From NCBI GenBank assembly GCA_016786705.1, contig JAEUVV010000006.1:558001-622000 (forward strand): a DNA stretch of 64,000 bases. The letters run 5' to 3'. A program made the translations under genes and the position numbers. Below, piece by piece: positions 8,474 to 15,574 of this stretch. The stretch comes from Taibaiella sp. (lineage in GTDB: Bacteria > Bacteroidota > Bacteroidia > Chitinophagales > Chitinophagaceae). The notes below the pieces were generated by a model. The model was not told where the DNA came from. It ran no database searches and saw only the letters and a program-made list of their open reading frames with translations. Each line of letters starts with the position of its first letter. Position 1 is the first letter of the stretch.

Positions 8474-8944
8474 ATGTCTCATCATCATCATAACGAAAAC
8501 GATCTAATTCACCTTTACGAAGGAGATCAGTCTAAATTATATTCCGGTGTTTTAGCTCATCATGAAGATATTAATTCAGCGGAGAGCAAAGCAAAAGTTA
8601 AGAAGATCTGGAAAATCACTTTTTTACTTACGATCATCACTATTTTCGAGGTAACGGTAGGTTTAATGTTGTTTAAAAGCAACCCGGATATTTCTAACAT
8701 GGCTATCCATTTGAGTATTATCGCTTACTTCATTGTGCTTACCATGCTTAAAGCATTTTACATCGTAAAAGTGTTCATGCACCTGGGCGATGAAACAAAA
8801 ATGTTTGCCAAGTTCATTCTTACACCCCTGGTATTGATTTTATGGTTAGCGACCGTATTGTTGGTAGAGTCAGTTTATCACTTAAGGATCAGTGAAACTT
8901 TCGGTCACATCGTAGAATCAGTTTTGGGTAACCATAAGCCATAG
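8474..8944 (+). CDS. Cytochrome c oxidase subunit IV family protein
   Basis: A 156-residue small oxidase subunit. An N-terminal cytoplasmic tail of about 50 residues begins MSHHHHNEND and has more His at about 11-12 and 29-30. Three membrane helices follow (near 51-68, 75-98 and 111-131), with the family stretch LKAFYIVKVFMHLGDETKMF between helices two and three. The subunit stabilises heme-copper oxidases. The His-rich start is unusual and might bind metal, but this is inference. It lies 54 bp after subunit III and 8 bp before the Sco gene. Confidence 0.88.
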   Translation: MSHHHHNENDLIHLYEGDQSKLYSGVLAHHEDINSAESKAKVKKIWKITFLLTIITIFEVTVGLMLFKSNPDISNMAIHLSIIAYFIVLTMLKAFYIVKVFMHLGDETKMFAKFILTPLVLILWLATVLLVESVYHLRISETFGHIVESVLGNHKP

Positions 8945-8952
8945 TGTAAATA

Positions 8953-9642
8953 ATGCTTTCAAAAAGAAAATCAAAAGGTTTTTTAATAGGAATTGCGGTG
9001 GCTATTTTGCTTCCGCTTTCTTTTTTTCTGTATTACAATGATTCGGTAACGCATGCGATCAAGATACCGAAGTACTACCGGCCGGTAGCGGTTGATAGTC
9101 ATGAAGTAAAAGGGAAAATGCAGTACGATACTACCTTTCATAAACTGAACGGGATTAAGCTGGTTAACCAGTTGGGCCAGGAGGTAGACCTGAATAAAGA
9201 CCTGAAAGGGAAAATATTGCTGATTAATTTCTTCTTTACCCGCTGCCCGGGCGTATGCCCGCAGCTGACGGACCATATCAGTGTAGTACTTAAATCCTTT
9301 AATAAGAAGAATACGGATATTGTACAGTTTGTCAGTATTTCGGTAGATCCTAATGATTCGGTACCGGCTTTAAGAGCTTATGCTGATCGGTTTACCACCC
9401 ATCATGATCGCTGGTGGTTTTTGACAGGGAATAAAGACAGCATTTATAATTATGCCAAGAATGAGCTGGGTTTAAAGCTGGAAGCGGAAACCCCGGAGGA
9501 TTTTATCCATTCCCAACAAGTTGTATTAGTGGATTCCTTTAGGAATATCAGGGGCTATTATGATGGCCTTGATATAAATAGTATCTCTAAAGTGGGGGAT
9601 GATATCATCCTTTTAAAGCTGGAAAAACGTAAAAAGAAATAG
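8953..9642 (+). CDS. Sco1/SenC-type copper chaperone
   Basis: A membrane-anchored thioredoxin-fold protein that loads copper into the CuA site of oxidase subunit II. The 229 residues have one N-terminal membrane helix (about 9-28). The copper ligands are visible: CxxxC in FTRCPGVCPQLTDH (Cys98 and Cys102) and His186 in FIHSQQVVLVD. Its place directly after the oxidase subunits and 3 bp before the DUF420 gene fits a role in oxidase assembly. Confidence 0.93.
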   Translation: MLSKRKSKGFLIGIAVAILLPLSFFLYYNDSVTHAIKIPKYYRPVAVDSHEVKGKMQYDTTFHKLNGIKLVNQLGQEVDLNKDLKGKILLINFFFTRCPGVCPQLTDHISVVLKSFNKKNTDIVQFVSISVDPNDSVPALRAYADRFTTHHDRWWFLTGNKDSIYNYAKNELGLKLEAETPEDFIHSQQVVLVDSFRNIRGYYDGLDINSISKVGDDIILLKLEKRKKK

Positions 9643-9645
9643 CAG

Positions 9646-10191
9646 ATGCAAGGAGCAATTAAAAAAAATGACAAGAAGGCCAAAATCCTGATTTACCTGG
9701 TTTCGGTGGTGATTTTTGGCGCGGTGGTGTTACTGGATAGTAAAGTGCTTAAAGTATCGTACCCGTTTGGATTTGATGTCCATAATTTTGCGGCGGCTAA
9801 CGCGATCATTAACAGTATAGTGTCTTTATTGCTGGTTGCGGCACTTGTAGCGATTAAGAACAAGAATATTAAGTTACATAAGAACCTGATCCTAACCGCG
9901 ATTATTTGTTCGGTTCTTTTTTTAGTGTCCTATATCTGCCATCACTTGTGGGCGGGAGATACTAAATATGGTGGGGAAGGAGTGATCCGCTATGTCTATT
10001 ATTTTATTTTAATCACGCATATTGTACTTGCCGCGGTTATTCTTCCGTTTATATTGTTTACAGCATATCGTGGGCTGATCGGGGAAAACGATCGTCACCG
10101 TAAACTGGCTCGTTACACCTGGCCGCTTTGGTTTTATGTATCGGTAACAGGCGTGGTGGTTTACCTGATGATCTCTCCTTATTATACCTAA
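9646..10191 (+). CDS. DUF420 membrane protein
   Basis: A 181-residue protein with about five membrane helices. The family landmarks are SYICHHLWAGDTKYGGEG near residues 85-102 and HRKLARYTWPLWFYVSVTGVVVYLM near the end. DUF420 proteins are often encoded next to Sco and oxidase subunits and resemble the CtaM/YozB type. A role in oxidase biogenesis is inferred from the gene neighbourhood. It starts 3 bp after the Sco stop and closes the oxidase run. Confidence 0.85.
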   Translation: MQGAIKKNDKKAKILIYLVSVVIFGAVVLLDSKVLKVSYPFGFDVHNFAAANAIINSIVSLLLVAALVAIKNKNIKLHKNLILTAIICSVLFLVSYICHHLWAGDTKYGGEGVIRYVYYFILITHIVLAAVILPFILFTAYRGLIGENDRHRKLARYTWPLWFYVSVTGVVVYLMISPYYT

Positions 10192-10277
10192 GAAAAAATT
10201 TGTAAATAAGCTGAGAATTTTCGAAATTGCTGTATACTGGCCGGCAAATAGAGCTTTAAAGTAAATTATACACTATC

Positions 10278-10619
10278 ATGGAAATGGAGCATAGACCCTG
10301 GGGCGAATTTTATGTATTAGAAGATGCCCCTACGCATAAAGTAAAGAGAATTGTAGTAAAGCCCGGCGCAAGATTGAGTTACCAGTATCATAATCACCGT
10401 TCAGAGATCTGGACGGTAATTGATGGGGAAGCGACAGTAACCCTTGATGGTGCAATTACGGTATTAGGTCCTTCAGAGGTATTCAGAGTGCCGCAGGGAG
10501 CAAAGCATCGCCTGGAGAATAAAGGAAGTATTCCCCTGACGATTATAGAGATCCAGTACGGTACCTATTTTGGTGAAGATGATATTATCAGGCTTGATGA
10601 TGATTATAACCGGCATTGA
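10278..10619 (+). CDS. Mannose-6-phosphate isomerase-like cupin
   Basis: A 113-residue single-domain cupin similar to the C-terminal isomerase domain of bifunctional ManC-type enzymes. It starts MEMEHRPWGEFYVLED, typical of type II phosphomannose isomerases. Metal ligands can be read in YQYHNHRSEIWTVIDGEA (His38, His40, Glu43) and GAKHRLEN (His77). The guanylyltransferase domain is absent. As a stand-alone protein it may be an isomerase or another sugar-binding cupin; substrate is unknown. It lies 86 bp after the oxidase run and ends at a strong terminator. Confidence 0.85.
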   Translation: MEMEHRPWGEFYVLEDAPTHKVKRIVVKPGARLSYQYHNHRSEIWTVIDGEATVTLDGAITVLGPSEVFRVPQGAKHRLENKGSIPLTIIEIQYGTYFGEDDIIRLDDDYNRH

Positions 10620-10636
10620 TCTTAATAACTTATTTG

Positions 10637-10670
10637 AAAAGCCCGCTATCTACCCGATAGCGGGCTTTTT
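10637..10670 (+). terminator. Terminator after the cupin gene
   Basis: A 14-bp GC-rich stem (10637-10650 with 10656-10669) has a 5-base loop and runs into T residues. Confidence 0.85.
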
Positions 10671-10699
10671 GGTCCGGACCATTAGTAAAGACTGGGCAT

Positions 10700-10739
10700 A
10701 AAAAATACGGAGGCGATTTTATTCGCCTCCGTATTTTTT
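10700..10739 (-). terminator. Terminator of the T9SS-sorted protein gene
   Basis: A perfect 17-bp stem (10700-10716 with 10723-10739) has a 6-base loop and A/T-rich flanks on both sides, so it can work in either direction. It lies just past the stop of the minus-strand gene and faces the cupin terminator. Confidence 0.85.
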
Positions 10740-10753
10740 ATCTACTGGAATTA

Positions 10754-11581
10754 TTATTTCTTAATAGTGATTTTGCTTGTTGCTCTTTGGCTACCTGCAG
10801 TTAATTCAATAGCGTAAACGCCATTGGCAAAGTTCGCTAAGTTCATGTTGAACGTTTGCTCCCCTGCAGCTTGTTTGCCATAGTTTTGTGTAAATACTAC
10901 ACGACCGGCGATATCAGTAACTTTAACCGATACTTCAGTCGCAGTGGTTAAAGCATGCTTAACGTTTACATTACCGTTACTTGGGTTAGGATAAACATTT
11001 AAAGCTTCTGTTTTTTTGCTAAACAGGTCTTTCACTGATGTAGGAGGAGTGCCTAAAATGTAGTCACGTCTTACGGCATTGTTACTGGTAAGTGCACCAT
11101 CAGCATCTGGATTAGAGTTATCTACACCCGGGTCATTGAATAATGTACCGGATTGATCTCTACCGTAAACTTCTACGATCAAAGTGTTTGTATCATTAGG
11201 AATGAAGATATTTTGAATAGTATCTCCATCTATAATAACACCACCACCGTTTATTACACTGAATGTATAGTCTTGACTTTGTCCTGCAGGAATGTTAAAA
11301 CCATAAATCCTGCGGCTTAAATAGGTAGGCGTAAAATTCTCACTTCTATTGAATGTATAGCCAAGCATCCAGAAAGTAAGGGTATCTGTAGCTTCAACAG
11401 CTTGAGTACCGGAGTTGGAAATTTTAATTGTAAACTCAATGCTGTCTCCTGCTGCTACATTAGGATAGCTGCCAAATTGGGTATGGCTGGTAACATCCAA
11501 AGCTAAATCAACATTTTTTTGAGCAGAAGCTCCAACCGCACAAGCAGCAATAACTGCTACCGAAGTAAAAATTTTTTTCAT
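10754..11581 (-). CDS. T9SS type A sorted secreted protein, CARDB-like
   Basis: A 275-residue exported protein. It has a signal peptide (1-20, ending ASAQ) and a beta-rich middle (about 25-175) that resembles CARDB-type adhesion modules, for example GDSIEFTIKISNSGTQAVEA. The C-terminal T9SS type A sorting domain (about 193-275) begins NVYPNPSNGNVNVKH and ends SKITIKK. The product should be secreted through the type IX system and either attached to the surface or released. It sits 81 bp downstream of a TonB receptor on the same strand and could be co-transcribed. No catalytic motif was seen. Confidence 0.85.
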   Translation of the reverse strand: MKKIFTSVAVIAACAVGASAQKNVDLALDVTSHTQFGSYPNVAAGDSIEFTIKISNSGTQAVEATDTLTFWMLGYTFNRSENFTPTYLSRRIYGFNIPAGQSQDYTFSVINGGGVIIDGDTIQNIFIPNDTNTLIVEVYGRDQSGTLFNDPGVDNSNPDADGALTSNNAVRRDYILGTPPTSVKDLFSKKTEALNVYPNPSNGNVNVKHALTTATEVSVKVTDIAGRVVFTQNYGKQAAGEQTFNMNLANFANGVYAIELTAGSQRATSKITIKK

Positions 11582-11662
11582 TGTTTCTTCTAATTATTTA
11601 TGTTAGTCGGCGAATCTAACGAAAAATAAGCCGGTGGTCAAAAGAAAGTGACAACTTTACTA

Positions 11663-13561
11663 TTATTTTAACGTGTACAAGAGGCTAAGCGTAAACCAAC
11701 GTCCCGGCAAAGGCACTACGCCGGACTCTATATATTTAATATCAAATAGGTTATTGACATCGGCATTTAACTGGAATCTTTTCATCTGGTAACCCAGCCT
11801 GAGGTCGGTAAGCATATATTGTTTGCGGCCATATCCATTGAGTGGGTTACCGGCATTCCGCCGTTGCTGGTAGCGGTTGTGGATACCGATATTGAAGTGC
11901 CGGTATATGGTAGCATTGATCCGGAACACCGCCTGGTGCTTTAACGCATTCACCGCGTACTGGGACATCCAGCCTTGCTTGCTTTCATCTGTTATAGTAC
12001 CGATTTTAGGGTTGAGATAGGTATAACCTGCATAGATATGTAATAGCACCTGGTCAAAGGTTTTGACATAACCTGCATCAAGGTGAATGCCCTGGTTATT
12101 CAGGCTGGTGAAATTTTGTGCGGTCCAGGCACTGGCGGTATCCGGTCTTACCCAATCGATAAAGTCGCGGCCGTTTTTAAGGAATACAGATGCATTGGCA
12201 TACAGTTCATTTTTCCGGTATTTCACCCCGGCCTCGTAACCGATCATATATTCAGGATCCAGGAACTCATTACCCTGGTTACCCGGCCCTTTGTAGTAAA
12301 GGTCGGTGAATGTAGGAAGCCTCTGGCCATACCCCGCATTAGCAAAGGCGCGCAGGTTATTATTGATCTGGTAACCAAGATCTATACCGGGGTAAATATT
12401 AAAGCCGTAAACGGTATTTTGATTTACATAAGCGCCCAGGTTAAGGTCCAGTTTCTCTTTCCATTGGTATTGATATTCCAGGAACGCGCCATAGTTCACC
12501 CTGCTATGATCTTTAAGGTTGGTACTTTTTATCTGCTCACTGCGTACGTTTAATCCCACTACGATATTGCCGAAGCCGGTGCTGAATGTATTATCCAGGC
12601 TGGCATCAATGGTGTGGGTACGGTGTTTGTTCTGGCTTACCTCGGGCCTTTGTTTGATATATACATAGTGGTCGTAGCCGTTCCTGTAATTTACAGAAGG
12701 GCGTAAGGTCCAGTGCCCGTTAATCTGCACCGGCGCGCGCAGGGCCAGGAAGGTTGCATTCACTTCCTCTTCCGCGTTTTTATCGCCCGGGGCGGCGTAA
12801 AAAGCATTGGCGCCAAAATCGCTGTTGGCTACGCCGCCCAGGATTTCCAGTCCGGCATGCTTACTTAACTGGCCTTTACCGGTATAGAGTACCCGGGTAT
12901 TGCTATAAGCCGTGTTATAACGGTAGCCATTGCCCTGCTCCCAGCTTGCACCTACAAGGTGTTGCCAGTGGCCCGTATTCATTTGTCCTACGAGTTGCGT
13001 ACCGAAGCTGCCATACATATTGTCGGTAGTGTCGTCATTCTGAAAGGAAGAGCCGGTGTAAAGCCTCGCTGAAAATGTGTTACCCTTATCTTTTTTGGTA
13101 ACTATATTGATAGCGCCCATCAGGGCATTAACGCCGTAGATACGTGCCGCAGCGCCTTTGATGACCTCTATACGTTCAATAGCGTCGATGGGGATGGGTA
13201 TATTCATCATATTGTGCCCCGTCTGCGGATCGCTGGCCTTAAAACCATTGATCAGGACCAGGGTCTGATCGAAGGTGCCGCCATCAATGCCGATATCTGC
13301 CTGGCTGCCGTTAGGTCCTTTTTGTCTTACGTCTACCCCGGCAATATAGGCCAGCAGGTCATTTACCGATTTCGCGGGGATCTTGGCAATCTGTTGTGCG
13401 GTAAGGATCTGTATGTTGCGGTTTTGCTTTTTAAAAGGGATCTGCAATTTATCCGAAAGCACAACAACATCTTCCAGTTGCTGGCTGGTACTGTCTACCT
13501 GCGCCATAGCACTGAAGGCGGAGCTGCAGAGTAAGGTAAGGGAAAGTAAAATTTTTTTCAT
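11663..13561 (-). CDS. TonB-dependent outer membrane receptor, BtuB-like
   Basis: A 632-residue outer membrane transporter. It has a signal peptide (1-20) and a plug domain (about 30-155) that includes IPAKSVNDLLAYIAGVDV, IDAIERIEVIKGAAARIYG and AMGAINIVTKK-like residues. A 22-strand-type barrel follows, ending in an aromatic residue region (WFTLSLLYTLK). There is no N-terminal carboxypeptidase-like domain, unlike the second receptor of the window. Plug and size resemble vitamin B12 (BtuB) or siderophore receptors; the ligand is not readable. No cobalamin riboswitch was recognised upstream. A T9SS-sorted protein follows downstream. Confidence 0.88.
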   Translation of the reverse strand: MKKILLSLTLLCSSAFSAMAQVDSTSQQLEDVVVLSDKLQIPFKKQNRNIQILTAQQIAKIPAKSVNDLLAYIAGVDVRQKGPNGSQADIGIDGGTFDQTLVLINGFKASDPQTGHNMMNIPIPIDAIERIEVIKGAAARIYGVNALMGAINIVTKKDKGNTFSARLYTGSSFQNDDTTDNMYGSFGTQLVGQMNTGHWQHLVGASWEQGNGYRYNTAYSNTRVLYTGKGQLSKHAGLEILGGVANSDFGANAFYAAPGDKNAEEEVNATFLALRAPVQINGHWTLRPSVNYRNGYDHYVYIKQRPEVSQNKHRTHTIDASLDNTFSTGFGNIVVGLNVRSEQIKSTNLKDHSRVNYGAFLEYQYQWKEKLDLNLGAYVNQNTVYGFNIYPGIDLGYQINNNLRAFANAGYGQRLPTFTDLYYKGPGNQGNEFLDPEYMIGYEAGVKYRKNELYANASVFLKNGRDFIDWVRPDTASAWTAQNFTSLNNQGIHLDAGYVKTFDQVLLHIYAGYTYLNPKIGTITDESKQGWMSQYAVNALKHQAVFRINATIYRHFNIGIHNRYQQRRNAGNPLNGYGRKQYMLTDLRLGYQMKRFQLNADVNNLFDIKYIESGVVPLPGRWFTLSLLYTLK

Positions 13562-13666
13562 CTATAACGATTTCTTTTATTTCAAGAGCTGAAAAACGCC
13601 GCGAAAGTAGGCCGATTGCGATTAAAAACATCAAGTTAATTGTCATTTTTTATAGAAATAAAGCAG

Positions 13667-13809
13667 ATTCTCCATTATTCCCGCTTCATAGGTAAGAGCA
13701 TGAATACTGTTATAGCTGCCCGTTAACCTGCTGTTAGCCTTTGCGCCGTGATTTCTTTGTAGCTTTATGTTGCCTAATTTTATTACCAGAAATAGCAAAC
13801 TTATAATTT
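13667..13809 (+). pseudogene. Relic of a lost lipoprotein copy plus its spacer
   Basis: Bases 13667-13691 repeat the last 25 bases, including the TAG stop, of the lipoprotein genes downstream; they match the end of the first gene exactly. Bases 13692-13809 (118 bp) then match the 118-bp spacer at 14903-15020 over most of its length. The body of this copy is gone. It shows that the duplicated unit was gene plus spacer and that the array once had, or was made from, a further copy. Confidence 0.8.
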
Positions 13810-14346
13810 ATGAAAAAAATCGTCTTTCTAAGCCTTGCCCTCCCGGCTATAGCGGCCTGCAGCAAGGACAAAAATAATTCGAAAACTCCCGAAGAATACT
13901 TCTCCTTCTACGCCGACGGCGTGTATTATGATTACCCTCAGGAAAAAGGCAGTACTATATTTGTAGACTGGAAAACATTAGGAGCCGGGCCTACTTCAGC
14001 CACAGTGGGCTATCAAATAAGAGCCTATAGCCGTAAGAATCCGGTTGCTGAAGGTACCGTATTATTCTCTTTCTCCGGTAATCATATGCCGACCGAGGAT
14101 ACCATCCTGCTCGATGGAATTACCAATGTTGTTGGTATTGGTAAGTTCAACACTCCCGATAACAATTATGAGCTTAAGCAGCCGTTATCGGGAAAGATCA
14201 TTTTTTCGGAAAGGACTTCCGGCAAGCTGGCGGGAACCTTTGAATTTGATGCTTATAAGATGCGTGTGGAAGGCAACAATTGGGTACCTACCGATACCAT
14301 TATCCATATCACCAATGGTAAATTCTCCATTATTCCCGCTTCATAG
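13810..14346 (+). CDS. Lipoprotein of tandem array, copy 1
   Basis: A 178-residue lipoprotein of unknown function. The signal peptide ends in the lipobox IAAC (Cys17), followed by SKDKNNSKTPEEYFSFYADG. Residues 1-45 and about 110-178 are nearly identical in all three copies, while the middle differs. In copy 1 the first part of the middle (FVDWKTLGAG, AYSR) is like copy 3 and the second part (DGITNVVGIGKFNT) is like copy 2, as if formed by recombination. The charged residues after the Cys resemble surface-export signals of Bacteroidota lipoproteins, which is inference. A putative promoter lies in the 118-bp spacer before it (TTTG, 16 bp, TAGCTTTA). Confidence 0.85.
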   Translation: MKKIVFLSLALPAIAACSKDKNNSKTPEEYFSFYADGVYYDYPQEKGSTIFVDWKTLGAGPTSATVGYQIRAYSRKNPVAEGTVLFSFSGNHMPTEDTILLDGITNVVGIGKFNTPDNNYELKQPLSGKIIFSERTSGKLAGTFEFDAYKMRVEGNNWVPTDTIIHITNGKFSIIPAS

Positions 14347-14365
14347 AATAGCAAACTTATAATTT

Positions 14366-14902
14366 ATGAAAAAAATCGTCTTTCTAAGCCTTGTCCTCCC
14401 GGCTATAGCGGCCTGCGATAAGGACAAAAATAATTCCAAGACTCCCGAAGAATACTTCTCCTTCTACGCCGATGGCGTATATTATGATTATCCTCAGGAA
14501 AAAGAAAATGGATGGCTGGGAGAAAACAAAACATTATTTGCAGGACCATCTTCGGCAACAGTAGGATATATACTATCCGCAAGAACATTTAAAGATCCTG
14601 TTGTGGATGGAAATATATATATCACACTTTCTGGCAATCATATCCCGACCCAGGATACCATTCAGCTTGATGGAATTACCAATGTTGTTGGTATTGGTAA
14701 GTTCAACACTGCCGATAACAATTATGAGCTTAAGCAGCCGCTAAGGGGAAAGATGATTTTTTTGGAAAGGACTTCCAGTAAGCTGACTGGGACCTTTGAA
14801 TTTGATGCTTATAAGATGCGTGTGGAAGGCAACAATTGGGTACCTACCGATACCATTATCCATATCACCAATGGTAAATTCTCTATTATCCCCGCATCAT
14901 AG
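14366..14902 (+). CDS. Lipoprotein of tandem array, copy 2
   Basis: A 178-residue paralogue of copy 1, with lipobox Cys17 followed by DKDKNNSK; the +2 residue is Asp here, Ser in copy 1 and Asn in copy 3. Its middle is the most divergent (ENGWLGENKTLFAGPSS, then SARTFKDPVVDGNIYITLSG) and is AT-rich. The spacer to copy 1 is only 19 bp and equals the last 19 bp of the 118-bp spacer found before copies 1 and 3, so about 99 bp with the likely promoter were deleted. Copy 2 should therefore be read from the promoter of copy 1. Function unknown. Confidence 0.85.
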   Translation: MKKIVFLSLVLPAIAACDKDKNNSKTPEEYFSFYADGVYYDYPQEKENGWLGENKTLFAGPSSATVGYILSARTFKDPVVDGNIYITLSGNHIPTQDTIQLDGITNVVGIGKFNTADNNYELKQPLRGKMIFLERTSSKLTGTFEFDAYKMRVEGNNWVPTDTIIHITNGKFSIIPAS

Positions 14903-15020
14903 TTAAGAGCATGAATACTGTTATAGCTGCCCGTTAACCTACTGTTAGCCTTTGCTGCAAAGTTTTTTTGTAACTTTAGGTTATCTAATCTTATTACCAG
15001 AAATAGCAAACTTATAATTT
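14903..15020 (+). repeat. 118-bp spacer repeat with probable promoter
   Basis: This spacer matches 13692-13809, the one before copy 1, in length and most bases. Both carry TTTG, 16 bp, then TAnCTTTA, one base off the Bacteroidota -7 consensus. It probably gives copy 3 its own promoter. Confidence 0.6.
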
Positions 15021-15554
15021 ATGAAAAAAATCGCCTTTCTAAGCCTTGTCCTCCCGGCTATAGCGGCCTGCAACAAGGACAAAAATAATTCCAAGACTCC
15101 CGAAGAATACTTTTCCTTCTACGCCGACGGCGTTTATTATGATTATCCTCAGGAAGAGGGTAGTTCAATATTTGTAGATTGGAAAACATTAGGGGCCGGG
15201 ACTTCTGGTTCTACTTCTTACGTTATTAAAGCCTATAGTCGCAGAGATCCTGTCGCTTATGGTGAATTTTTATTTACATTTTCTGGAAACCACATCCCTA
15301 CTCAGGATACTGTCCTTATAAATGGAACATCTAATAAAGTAAGTATTATTAAGTTCAACACTCCCGATAACAATTATGAGCTTAAGCAGCCGTTATCGGG
15401 AAGGATCATTTTTTCGGAAAGGACTTCCGGCAAGCTGACGGGAACCTTTGAATTTGATGCTTATAAGATGCGTGTGGAAGGCAACAATTGGGTACCTACC
15501 GATACCATTATCCATATCACCAATGGTAAATTCTCCATTATTCCCTCCAGTTAA
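15021..15554 (+). CDS. Lipoprotein of tandem array, copy 3
   Basis: A 177-residue paralogue with the same signal peptide, lipobox Cys17 (followed by NKDKNNSK) and C-terminal half as copies 1 and 2. Its middle reads GSTSYVIKAYSRRDPVAYGEFLFTF-like, close to copy 1 in the first half, but it has its own NGTSNKVSIIKFNT where copies 1 and 2 share DGITNVVGIGKFNT. It has the full 118-bp spacer in front and ends 20 bp before the gene for a T9SS-exported hydrolase, with which it is probably co-transcribed. Function unknown. Confidence 0.85.
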   Translation: MKKIAFLSLVLPAIAACNKDKNNSKTPEEYFSFYADGVYYDYPQEEGSSIFVDWKTLGAGTSGSTSYVIKAYSRRDPVAYGEFLFTFSGNHIPTQDTVLINGTSNKVSIIKFNTPDNNYELKQPLSGRIIFSERTSGKLTGTFEFDAYKMRVEGNNWVPTDTIIHITNGKFSIIPSS

Positions 15555-15574
15555 TATACTATAAAACAAAGATT

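Noticed and set aside
13562..13809. Cobalamin riboswitch in front of the BtuB-like receptor
   Set aside because: No B12-box-like sequence or long structured leader was seen; most of this region is the relic and spacer of the lipoprotein array.
14045..14362. 105-codon ORF within lipoprotein copy 1
   Set aside because: It lies in another frame of a well-supported lipoprotein gene and has no protein-like features.
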